Shown one piece after another: positions 1 to 6,403 of a DNA stretch of 7,693 nucleotides. Below the pieces are notes generated by a model. The model worked only from the letters and a program-made list of their open reading frames with translations, made no database searches and was not told where the DNA came from. Location: NCBI GenBank assembly GCA_945952425.1, contig CAMFIX010000129.1, positions 1-7,693 of the forward strand. Direction: 5' to 3'. The position numbers and the translations under genes are program-made. Within the stretch, counting starts at the first letter, position 1; the number at the start of each line of letters is the position of its first letter. The stretch comes from an uncultured Pseudorhodobacter sp. (GTDB taxonomy: Bacteria; Pseudomonadota; Alphaproteobacteria; Rhodobacterales; Rhodobacteraceae).

Positions 1-249
1 GATCTCCTGCGTCCGCCCCGGCGTGTTCGAGGCGCGCGCCAGGTTCTTGCGGTTGGTCAAGGCGTTGATCAGGCTGGATTTTCCGACGTTGGAGCGGCCT
101 GCGAAGCAGACCTCCAGCCGGTCGGGCGGCGGCAGGCCGGCCATGGCGACCACGCCTTTCAGGAACTCCACCGGGCCGGCGAAAAGCAGCCGACCGCGCT
201 CGCGGGCGGCCTCTTCGGGTTCGGGGGCGAGGGGGAAGGTCAGGCTCAT
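1..249 (-). CDS. engB: Ribosome-assembly GTPase EngB/YihA, N-terminal part (cut by window start)
   Basis: The visible 83 codons encode the N-terminus of a TRAFAC-class GTPase of the EngB/YihA family, which acts in the cytoplasm on late large-subunit ribosome assembly. The G1 (Walker A) motif GRSNVGKSS is at residues 51-59. The start of the G2/switch I region, SNTPGRTQ, is at residues 74-81, where the Thr should be the Mg-coordinating residue. These two motifs together are close to diagnostic. The first 25 residues are a variable lead-in, followed by the typical AGPVEFLKG strand. The ATG at 249 overlaps the TGA stop of the upstream MOSC gene as ATGA, so the two are probably translationally coupled. 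The G3 and G4 motifs and the C-terminus lie outside the window. Confidence 0.95.
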   Translation of the reverse strand, partial: MSLTFPLAPEPEEAARERGRLLFAGPVEFLKGVVAMAGLPPPDRLEVCFAGRSNVGKSSLINALTNRKNLARASNTPGRTQEI

Positions 250-983
250 GTCAGGCTCCATGCGTCGCCCAAAGCGACTTTGCCACCCTGGACGACCTTG
301 GCGCAAAGACCGAAGTCCTTGTGACCGAAGGCATTTTCCAGCGCGTCCAGGGTTTCGCCCATGACTTCGCCGGTCGAGGGCTCCACGCAGGTGGCGCGGC
401 AGCGGGTGATGCGTTCGGTGATTTCCAGCGTGGCCGCGCCGATCTGCAACCGGCGGCCGATCCAGGAGAACTCCTCCCAAGGCGCCGCGCCCTCCAGCCA
501 GAGGTTGCCGCGGAAACGGTGCGGGGAAAGCTCCATCCCCATCCGGGCCGAAAGATCGGTCAGCGAGGCGAGCGAAAGGATTGAAACCGTTGGATAATCG
601 CTGTCGGTCAGCCCGCCGTCATGACGGACGACGCGCACGGGCTGGGCGCGGTTGGCGGGCACCAGGGGGGTGACCCAGGCGATCAGGCGGGCGGCGTCGG
701 CAGGATCATCGGGGTTGACGGTCAGCGCGCCCAGCGTCGGATGGGTCAGGCGCACGTGGTCGCCCTGCATCGCGGCCTCCATCGCCATCAGCTGCGGCGT
801 CTTCACCCCGCGCAGGAAATTGTTGCAGCTGCTCCACCCGTCCGAGAGCTTCGCGGCCTCATGCGCCACGGCCCAAAGCCGGTCGAAGGGCAGGGTCTTG
901 CCTTCCGAAAGCACAACGGACGCGAGCAACTCGCGTCCGTGGGCCTTGATCGGATGGCGAGTAATCAGCGCCAGCCGGTTCAT
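246..983 (-). CDS. MOSC domain-containing protein
   Basis: The 245-residue protein has an N-terminal MOSC_N-like beta domain (about residues 1-90, with HPIKAHGREL near the start and LPFDRLWAV at 31-39). A MOSC domain follows (about 120-243). MOSC landmarks are RFRGNLWLEG at 156-165, the cysteine-bearing stretch RCRATCVEPSTGE at 194-206 (Cys195 and Cys199) and VVQGGKVALGD at 230-240. MOSC proteins are predicted to handle sulfur or molybdenum cofactor, as in molybdenum-cofactor sulfurases and mARC/YcbX-type reductases; the substrate here cannot be told. No ferredoxin domain follows, so it is shorter than YcbX. The ATG start overlaps the yidC stop by 4 bases, and its stop overlaps the engB start by 4 bases. 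This places it inside a coupled operon of unrelated housekeeping genes. A longer upstream reading frame exists but lies inside yidC and is not the gene. Confidence 0.9.
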   Translation of the reverse strand: MNRLALITRHPIKAHGRELLASVVLSEGKTLPFDRLWAVAHEAAKLSDGWSSCNNFLRGVKTPQLMAMEAAMQGDHVRLTHPTLGALTVNPDDPADAARLIAWVTPLVPANRAQPVRVVRHDGGLTDSDYPTVSILSLASLTDLSARMGMELSPHRFRGNLWLEGAAPWEEFSWIGRRLQIGAATLEITERITRCRATCVEPSTGEVMGETLDALENAFGHKDFGLCAKVVQGGKVALGDAWSLT

Positions 984-2812
984 TTTTTCGCCTTTGCAGG
1001 GGGTTTGGCCACCGGCACCGGCGCGGGTTTGCGCCGGAAATTCCCCATGAGATCCGGGCGTTTGCCGTGGCTCCACATGATCAGATACTGCTGGATGAAG
1101 GTGATCGTGTTGTTGGTGATCCAGTAAAGCACCAAACCGCTCGCGAAGCGGCCGAGCATGAACATGAAGACCCAAGGCATCCAGGCCATCATCGTCGCCT
1201 GGGCTGGATCGGCGGGCGCCGGGTTCAGCTTTTGCTGCAGCCACATCGAGATGCCGAGCAGGATCGGCAAGAGCCCGATGAAGACCGTGTGCAGGATCGA
1301 GCCGGTCGCGGGCGCGTCCCAGGGCAAGAGGCCGAAGGCGTTGAAGAGGCTGGAGGTATCGGGCGCCGAAAGGTCGGTGATCCAGCCGACGAAGGAGGAT
1401 TGCCGCAGCTCGATCGTGACGTAGATCACCTTGTAAAGGCTGAAGAAAATCGGGATCTGGAAGAAGATGGGCAGACAGCCCGCGGCCGGGTTGACCTTCT
1501 TCTCCTTGTACAGCGCCATCATGTCCTTTTGCAGCTTCGCCTTGTCGTCGCCCGCGCGCTCTTTCAGCGCCTCCATCTCGGGCTGCAGTTCTTTCATCCG
1601 GGCCATCGAGACATAGGATTTGTAGGCGAGCGGCAGGACCAGCAGCTTCAGGATGAAGGTCAGGCCGATGATGGCCAGGCCCATGTTGCCGATCAGGCCG
1701 TGCATCTCGTGCAGGACGTAGAAAATCGGCTTGGTCAGGAAGAAGAACCAGCCCCAGTCGATGGAGTCGATGAAGCCGGGGACCGGGTCGGTCGCGGCCT
1801 TCTGATAGGCGCGGACCGTCCCCCACTCCTTGGCGCCAGCGAAAAAGCGCATTTCGGTGGTGGTGCTGGCGCCGGGGGCCAGCGAGACGACGGGCTTGCG
1901 CACCTCGATCTGGTAGATGTCGCCGTTCGGCGTGTACTTTTCGACCTCGGAGAAGGGTTGGCCTTGTTCCGGGATCAGGATGGTCTGCCAGTAATGGTCG
2001 GTGAAGCCGGTCCAGCCGTCGCCCTTCGATTCGCTGACCTGGCCCTTGACGCCTTCGAAATCGGCGAGCTTGGGCAGGTCGGCGTATTTCTGCTCCGACG
2101 TCTTGCCATCGAGCCGGCTGACCGGGCCTTCGTGGACGACATAGACGCCTTCGAGTTTGGGCAGGCCGTGACGCGCAATGATTCCATAGGGATAGACCTG
2201 CGCCTCGGCCGTGCCTGCATTGGCGACCGTGTCGGCGATGGTGAACATGAAATTGTCATCGACCGAGATGTCGCGGGTGAAAGTCAGGCCCTTGGGATTG
2301 GTCCAGGTCAGGGTGACGGGCTTGCCGGGGCTGAGCGTGTCGCCCTTGGACAGCGTCCAGACGGTCTTGGCGCCGGGCACATCGGCCTCGTCGGTCGCGG
2401 CACCAGCGCCGAAGCCGAAGACGGCGTAATAGGGTTTTTCGCTGCCCACGGCGGAAAGAAGCGTGACCGGGTCCGATTTCGGATCGACGGTCTGGCGATA
2501 GGTCTTCAACAGCAGGTCGTCGATGCGCCCGCCGAGCAGCGAGATCGAGCCGGAGAGTTTCGGCGTGTCGATCTTCAGCCGCGGCGCGGCGGCTTCGGGG
2601 GCGGTGGCCAGCGTCGCGGTGGGGCTGGCGGTGCCGGTGGTCGCGGCCGGCGTCGCGGCTGCGGTTTGCGTCGCCGGGGGCAGCGCGTTCAGGTTCGGGT
2701 CTTCCTTCGGGAACCAGCTCGGGAAGAGCATCGGTCCGGCGACGAACCAGACGAGGATCACCACGGCCGAGAGGACCGTTGCGAGGAGGAGGTTCTTGTT
2801 CTGATCTTCCAT
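980..2812 (-). CDS. yidC: Membrane protein insertase YidC (Oxa1 family)
   Basis: YidC inserts and folds inner-membrane proteins, alone or with the Sec translocon. The 610-residue length fits Gram-negative YidC. The parts run in order: an N-terminal transmembrane anchor (about residues 7-27, after MEDQNKN), an Ala/Pro/Thr-rich linker (43-78), and a large periplasmic beta domain (about 80-340). The conserved insertase core follows: TM2 (about 375-397), a charged cytoplasmic coiled hairpin (398-440), and three further hydrophobic segments at about 445-467, 505-525 and 542-575. Lys389 in TM2 occupies the place of the groove arginine of E. coli YidC. The core signature GCLPIFFQIPIFFSLYKV (445-462) is clear. 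The C-terminus is a short basic tail (KPPAKAKK) suited to ribosome contact. The ATG at 2812 has no strong Shine-Dalgarno. The stop overlaps the MOSC start as ATGA. Confidence 0.98.
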   Translation of the reverse strand: MEDQNKNLLLATVLSAVVILVWFVAGPMLFPSWFPKEDPNLNALPPATQTAAATPAATTGTASPTATLATAPEAAAPRLKIDTPKLSGSISLLGGRIDDLLLKTYRQTVDPKSDPVTLLSAVGSEKPYYAVFGFGAGAATDEADVPGAKTVWTLSKGDTLSPGKPVTLTWTNPKGLTFTRDISVDDNFMFTIADTVANAGTAEAQVYPYGIIARHGLPKLEGVYVVHEGPVSRLDGKTSEQKYADLPKLADFEGVKGQVSESKGDGWTGFTDHYWQTILIPEQGQPFSEVEKYTPNGDIYQIEVRKPVVSLAPGASTTTEMRFFAGAKEWGTVRAYQKAATDPVPGFIDSIDWGWFFFLTKPIFYVLHEMHGLIGNMGLAIIGLTFILKLLVLPLAYKSYVSMARMKELQPEMEALKERAGDDKAKLQKDMMALYKEKKVNPAAGCLPIFFQIPIFFSLYKVIYVTIELRQSSFVGWITDLSAPDTSSLFNAFGLLPWDAPATGSILHTVFIGLLPILLGISMWLQQKLNPAPADPAQATMMAWMPWVFMFMLGRFASGLVLYWITNNTITFIQQYLIMWSHGKRPDLMGNFRRKPAPVPVAKPPAKAKK

Positions 2813-2920
2813 GGGACCGCCGCTGTTGCGCTTCGCGTGAATCAGGCGACGTTCAACAGAAGGGCCGGGGGAAGGTCAAGCGAATAAGGGGGCAAGCGGG
2901 CTTTGCCGCCGGTCAAGGGC

Positions 2921-2939
2921 AGATTTTCTGCGAAAATCT
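2921..2939. repeat. Short A/T-rich palindrome between the EAL gene and yidC
   Basis: A perfect 8-bp inverted repeat, AGATTTTC / GAAAATCT, is separated by the loop TGC. A possible outer AGGG/CCCT pairing (2916-2919 with 2944-2947) is offset by unpaired bases. It begins 7 bases beyond the stop of the EAL gene, in an otherwise GC-rich spacer. It could end transcription of the EAL gene, but no T-tract follows on either strand. It may instead be a copy of a dispersed intergenic palindrome; the copy number cannot be seen here. Confidence 0.5.
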
Positions 2940-2946
2940 TCGACCC

Positions 2947-4506
2947 TCAGGGCGTGCGGTTGCCGATGCGCGGCATCGTGGTCTGGCGTTGGGCGTGGCG
3001 GTGCAGCCATTCGACGGTTTCCTCGAAGGCCATCGGGCGGGCGAGACCATAGCCCTGCACGTGGTTGCAGCCGAGTTGCGCCAGCATCGCATGTTCGCCC
3101 TGGGTCTCCACCCCCTCGGCAATCGTCTCCATCTCCAGCCGCTCGGCCATGGAGAGGATCGCCGAGACGATCTTCTGCTGTTCGCGGTCGTCGTCCACGC
3201 GGGTGACGAAGCTGCGGTCGATCTTTAGCCGGCGCACGGCGAAGCGGCGGATCGAGGTGATCGAGGCGTGGCCGGTACCGAAATCGTCCAGGTCGACGCC
3301 GCAGCCCATCTGGGCGATGGCGGCGATATTGGCGACGATCACGTCGCTGTCGGTTTCGGCGACCACGGTTTCCAGGATTTCGATCGTCAGCCGTTCGGGG
3401 GCGAGGTCGAAGCGGTCGAGCTCCCAGCGGAGTTTCGACGCCAAACCGGGGCTGCGCAGTTCGGACCGCGAGAAGTTCACTGCGACGGTCGGCACGCGGA
3501 AACCGGATTTGTCCCATTGCGCCAAGGCGTTCAAGGCGTTGAAGACCATGGTTTCGCACAGGCGCGACGACAGGCCGCAATCTTCGATCAGCGGCAGGAA
3601 CTCCGCCGGCGGGATCAGCCCGCGCGAGGGGTGGTGCCAGCGCGCCAAGGCCTCGAACCCGGAAACCGCGCCGGTGTCGGTGGAAAGCTGCGGCTGGAAA
3701 TGGGCGCGGATCTGGCCTTCGTCCAGCGCGCTTTCCAGCTCCTCGCGCATGGCGTCGCGGTCGGCGCGGGTGCGGGCCATGTCGGGCGCATAGGCGCGGA
3801 TCGCGCCCGGCCCGTTGCGGTTGGCGTCATCGGCGGCGATCTGCGCGGCATCCAGCACCGCGGCGCCCGAAGCCTCCGGCGCGCGGTCGGCGAGGCAGAA
3901 GCCGACCGAGGTCGTCACATAGACCCTTGCGCCGTTCAGGCTGATCGGCGCGGTCAGCGCCGATTGCAACCGGGCGCTGATCTGCACCGCGGTTTCCAGG
4001 TCAAGCCGACGCACCGGGCCCAGGGCGACGGCAAAGCCGCCCCCCTCCAGCCGGGCCACCATGTCGCCCGTCCGCAAGGCCGAGCACAGCCGTTCGGCGC
4101 AGCGCGTCAGAACCTCGGTCTGCGCGATGCGGCCATAGCGGTCCACCACATCGGCCATATCGTCGAATTGCAGGACGATGCAGCCCGTCGTCATGCCGGT
4201 GATCGGCCCGTCGCGCAGGATCTTGTCCATCGCGCCCACGATCTGCGGCCGCAGTGCCAGCCCGTTCAGCGCATCGGTCAGCACGACCTGGCCCGGTGTC
4301 ACCTGCCGGAACGCCCCCGCAATCGCCGCGACCAAGGGCGCGCCGAGCGCCACCAGCATCAGCGCCCGCTCCCCCCCCATCCAGAAGGCGCCCAGCGTGA
4401 TCGCCGGAACGAAGACCATGATTTCCGGCCGCCGCAGAAAGACCGACAGGGCCGTCAGGCGCAGGAACGTCCAATTCGCGGCGCGGCGCCCGATCGCAAA
4501 ACTCAT
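2947..4506 (-). CDS. Membrane-anchored degenerate GGDEF / intact EAL c-di-GMP phosphodiesterase
   Basis: The 519-residue protein has two hydrophobic segments near the N-terminus (about residues 28-43 and 48-65). A GGDEF-like domain follows (about 75-240), then an EAL domain (about 250-505). The GGDEF signature is degraded: where RLGGDEFAV is expected it reads RLEGGGFAV (152-160). Diguanylate cyclase activity is therefore unlikely. The EAL domain keeps the residues expected for c-di-GMP hydrolysis: EAL at 285-287, Asn344, Glu376, the DDFGTG pair Asp407/Asp408, Lys428, Glu464 and Gln484. By family knowledge it should cleave c-di-GMP to pGpG and so influence motility or attachment; that role is inferred. 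The ATG at 4506 has a G-rich element (GGGGGA) 4 bases upstream. It follows ttcA by 66 bases on the same strand and may have its own promoter, with a LexA-type box just upstream. Confidence 0.92.
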   Translation of the reverse strand: MSFAIGRRAANWTFLRLTALSVFLRRPEIMVFVPAITLGAFWMGGERALMLVALGAPLVAAIAGAFRQVTPGQVVLTDALNGLALRPQIVGAMDKILRDGPITGMTTGCIVLQFDDMADVVDRYGRIAQTEVLTRCAERLCSALRTGDMVARLEGGGFAVALGPVRRLDLETAVQISARLQSALTAPISLNGARVYVTTSVGFCLADRAPEASGAAVLDAAQIAADDANRNGPGAIRAYAPDMARTRADRDAMREELESALDEGQIRAHFQPQLSTDTGAVSGFEALARWHHPSRGLIPPAEFLPLIEDCGLSSRLCETMVFNALNALAQWDKSGFRVPTVAVNFSRSELRSPGLASKLRWELDRFDLAPERLTIEILETVVAETDSDVIVANIAAIAQMGCGVDLDDFGTGHASITSIRRFAVRRLKIDRSFVTRVDDDREQQKIVSAILSMAERLEMETIAEGVETQGEHAMLAQLGCNHVQGYGLARPMAFEETVEWLHRHAQRQTTMPRIGNRTP

Positions 4507-4529
4507 GACATCCCCCAGTCGGAACAGCA

Positions 4530-4544
4530 GAACAGTTGCTGAAC
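4530..4544 (-). promoter_or_regulatory. Candidate LexA (SOS) box, GTTC-N7-GTTC
   Basis: Read on the minus strand, the sequence is GTTC AGCAACT GTTC, ending 23 bases before the ATG of the EAL gene. LexA of alphaproteobacteria, including Rhodobacter, is known to bind direct repeats of this form (GTTC-N7-GTTC or GAAC-N7-GAAC) rather than the enterobacterial palindrome. A third GTTC follows 4 bases later (4522-4525). A weak -10-like hexamer TAGATT (4545-4550) sits immediately upstream, so a bound repressor would cover the likely start point. The assignment rests on the motif and its position only; chance occurrence is possible. Confidence 0.45.
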
Positions 4545-4572
4545 AATCTAGGGACGATTTGTGAAGGGAGTC

Positions 4573-5466
4573 TTAAGCTTCGCCGTGCAATTTCGGCGGT
4601 TCGCCGGGCGCGGGCGCCATGCCCCGCATCAGCCCGACGAAGTCGAAAATCCCCGGATCGGCCAGATGCGAGGGCCGCACGTTCATCAGGCTGCGGAACA
4701 TGACCTGCCGCCGCCCGGGGCTGCGCGCCTCCCATTCGTCCAGCAGCTTCTTGACCTGCGCCCGCTGCAATCCCTCCTGGCTGCCGCAGAGGTCGCAGGG
4801 AATGATCGGGTAATTCATCGCCTTGGCGAAGCGCTCGCAATCCACCTCGGGCACGAAGGCCAGCGGACGATAGACGAACAAATCCCCATCCTCGTTCACC
4901 AGCTTGGGCGGCATGGTGGCCAGCCGCCCGCCGTGGAAGAGGTTCATGAAGAAGGTTTCCAGGATGTCATCTCGGTGATGCCCCAGGACCACCGCCGAAC
5001 AGCCCTCTTCGCGCGCGATCCGATAGAGCTTCCCCCGCCGCAGCCGCGAGCAGAGGCTGCACATCGTCCCCCCCGGCTTGATCTTCGAGGTCACGACCGA
5101 ATAGGTATCCTGGTATTCGATCCGGTGCGGCACGCCCATGCGGGTGAGGAACTCGGGCAGCACGCCGGACGGAAACCCCGGCTGGCCCTGGTCGAGGTTG
5201 CATGCCAGAAGCTCCACGGGCAGAAGGCCGCGCCATTGCAGCTCGGTCAACACGGCCAGAAGCGTATAGCTGTCCTTGCCGCCGGAGAGGCAGACCAGCC
5301 AGCGCGCCCCTTTCTCGATCATCCCATAGGTCTCGATGGCCGAGCGCACCTCGCGCACCAGGCGCTTGCGCAGCTTCTTGAACTCGGTCGTCTGGGGCGC
5401 TCCGGCGAAGAGCGGATGGATGTCGCCGAGATCGTCGCCGAGGTCTTCGTTCAGGTCGTCGCGCAT
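4573..5466 (-). CDS. ttcA: tRNA 2-thiocytidine(32) synthetase TtcA
   Basis: TtcA is a cytoplasmic Fe-S enzyme that uses ATP to activate C32 of certain tRNAs and replace its oxygen with sulfur. The 297-residue protein has the PP-loop ATP-binding motif SGGKDS at 61-66. It has a first CxxC (Cys136/Cys139 in TMCSLCS) and a second CxxC (Cys224/Cys227 in PCDLCGS). In characterised TtcA, three such cysteines hold a [4Fe-4S] cluster. The stretch LGHHRDDILETFFMNLFHGG (161-180) is also typical. The frame stays open far upstream of ATG 5466, but that part reads across the antisense of the lipoprotein gene and has no TtcA similarity. The chosen ATG gives the usual family length. The Shine-Dalgarno is weak. 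The C-terminal tail after about residue 282 is Pro-rich and variable. Confidence 0.96.
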   Translation of the reverse strand: MRDDLNEDLGDDLGDIHPLFAGAPQTTEFKKLRKRLVREVRSAIETYGMIEKGARWLVCLSGGKDSYTLLAVLTELQWRGLLPVELLACNLDQGQPGFPSGVLPEFLTRMGVPHRIEYQDTYSVVTSKIKPGGTMCSLCSRLRRGKLYRIAREEGCSAVVLGHHRDDILETFFMNLFHGGRLATMPPKLVNEDGDLFVYRPLAFVPEVDCERFAKAMNYPIIPCDLCGSQEGLQRAQVKKLLDEWEARSPGRRQVMFRSLMNVRPSHLADPGIFDFVGLMRGMAPAPGEPPKLHGEA

Positions 5467-5541
5467 GGGGCTATCCGGATGGGGTCGGCGGGTGTCATGC
5501 CAGAAAGCGGGGCTCTTGGCCAGAGCGCGGCGCATTTGCGC

Positions 5542-5567
5542 AGGCCCCAAGGCATCCGGCGGGGCCT
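5542..5567 (+). other. Hairpin in the leader of the lipoprotein gene
   Basis: A perfect 7-bp inverted repeat, AGGCCCC (5542-5548) and GGGGCCT (5561-5567), encloses a 12-base loop and is followed by TTTC. It ends 19 bases before the AAGGAG ribosome-binding site (5587-5592) of the plus-strand lipoprotein gene. It could form in that gene's 5' leader RNA. In GC-rich DNA such repeats can arise by chance, and no function is shown. Confidence 0.35.
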
Positions 5568-5598
5568 TTCCTGCGTAGAAAGCGAAAAGGAGATCGTC

Positions 5599-6165
5599 AT
5601 GGGCCGCAAGACCACCGTCAGCCTCAGCCTCGCCACCGTGCTTTCCACCGGCCTCGCGGTGCTCTCCGCCTGCACCGGCCATCCGGGGGTGAACGACCCC
5701 GCCCTCTCGACCCGCCAGTTCAAGCTGGAAGAGTTCTTCGACGGCCCGCTCGTCGCCCGCGGCCAGTTCCAGGACCGTTTCGGCACGGTCAGGCGACAGT
5801 TCGACGTCAAGATCAACGGCACCTGGGACGGCACGACCCTGACCCTGACCGAGGATTTCACCTACGAGGACGGCTCGACCGAACAGCGGGTCTGGAGCCT
5901 GCACAAAACGGGCGCCACGACCTGGGAAGGCACGGCGCCCGGCGTCATCGGCGTGGCCAAGGGCGAGATCCTGGGCGACCGTTTCAACTGGAAATACACG
6001 ATCGACCTGCCGATCCCCGAGGCGGGAGGCCAGGCCCGCACCATGCGCGTCTCGTTCGACGACTGGATCTGGCTGCAGTCCGACAAACGCGCCTTCAACC
6101 GCGCCTATATGATGAAATGGGGCGTGACGCTGGGCGATGTCAGCATCAGCTTCGAGAAGCCTTAG
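5599..6165 (+). CDS. DUF3833-type outer-membrane lipoprotein
   Basis: The 188-residue product starts with a lipoprotein signal peptide: basic MGRK, a hydrophobic stretch, then the lipobox LSAC with Cys25 as the expected lipidated residue. Thr follows the Cys rather than Asp, which favours outer-membrane sorting. The mature part resembles DUF3833 proteins, with FKLEEFFDGPLVARGQFQDRFG near 41-62, then INGTWDG, LTLTEDFTYEDG and FDDWIWLQ. The family's function is unknown; some relatives are loosely described as lipid or membrane-associated. The start is set by a strong AAGGAG at 5587-5592, 6 bases before the ATG. It is the only complete plus-strand gene here. It sits between yidD and ttcA, both on the minus strand, diverges from ttcA, and overlaps the last 20 bases of yidD. 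Confidence 0.9.
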   Translation: MGRKTTVSLSLATVLSTGLAVLSACTGHPGVNDPALSTRQFKLEEFFDGPLVARGQFQDRFGTVRRQFDVKINGTWDGTTLTLTEDFTYEDGSTEQRVWSLHKTGATTWEGTAPGVIGVAKGEILGDRFNWKYTIDLPIPEAGGQARTMRVSFDDWIWLQSDKRAFNRAYMMKWGVTLGDVSISFEKP

Positions 6166-6403
6166 CGTCGTGGTCCGGGTCGGCGCCCGGCACCGGGTCA
6201 TAGCCATGCCCGCCCCAGGGGTGGCAGCGGCACAGGCGATGGGCGGTCAGCCAGCCGCCCCGCAGCGCGCCATGCCGCTCCAGTGCGTCCAGCGCATAGG
6301 CGGAACAGGTGGGCTGGAACCGGCAACCATGGCCGAGGTAAGGCGACAGCAGCAGCCGATAGGCGCGGACGGGCAGCGACAGCGCCCAGGCGCCGGGGGT
6401 CAC
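6146..6403 (-). CDS. yidD: Membrane protein insertion efficiency factor YidD
   Basis: YidD is a small membrane-associated protein that assists YidC-dependent insertion. The 85-residue product holds the family core: YRLLLSPYLG (15-24), CRFQPTCSAYALDAL (27-41), and LCRCHPWGGHGYDPVP (57-72), with Cys27, Cys33, Cys58 and Cys60. I chose GTG at 6403, because it forms a GTGA overlap with the rnpA stop and gives the normal family length. The frame does extend further upstream, to an ATG at 6502, but that part is antisense-like composition within rnpA and unlike YidD. The 3' end overlaps the convergent lipoprotein gene by 20 bases. Confidence 0.95.
   Translation of the reverse strand: MTPGAWALSLPVRAYRLLLSPYLGHGCRFQPTCSAYALDALERHGALRGGWLTAHRLCRCHPWGGHGYDPVPGADPDHDAKASRS

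Noticed and set aside
984..1826. The upstream part of the minus-strand frame that continues into the MOSC gene.
   Set aside because: It lies wholly inside yidC in another frame. The MOSC family match begins at the ATG at 983, which overlaps the yidC stop.
2851..2879. TTGACC followed 17 bases later by TTGAAC on the minus strand, as a yidC promoter.
   Set aside because: The -35-like hexamer is good, but the downstream hexamer bears no resemblance to a -10, so the call is not supported.
1067..2887. A 606-codon plus-strand open frame opposite yidC.
   Set aside because: It is an antisense shadow of GC-rich yidC: rich in Gly, Arg, Asp and Gln, with no domain, no signal and no ribosome-binding site. 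yidC is certain on the other strand.
3268..4542. A 424-codon plus-strand open frame opposite the EAL gene.
   Set aside because: Its composition is typical of antisense frames in high-GC DNA (Arg/His/Gln-rich) and no family is recognisable. The minus-strand EAL protein explains the region.
6176..6191. CCGGG / CCCGG inverted repeat just past the lipoprotein stop, as a terminator.
   Set aside because: It has no T-tract and lies in yidD codons; GC-rich coding sequence gives such stems often.
5467..6207. The N-terminal extension of the ttcA reading frame beyond the ATG at 5466.
   Set aside because: It reads antisense to the lipoprotein gene, shows no TtcA similarity and would make the protein far longer than the family.
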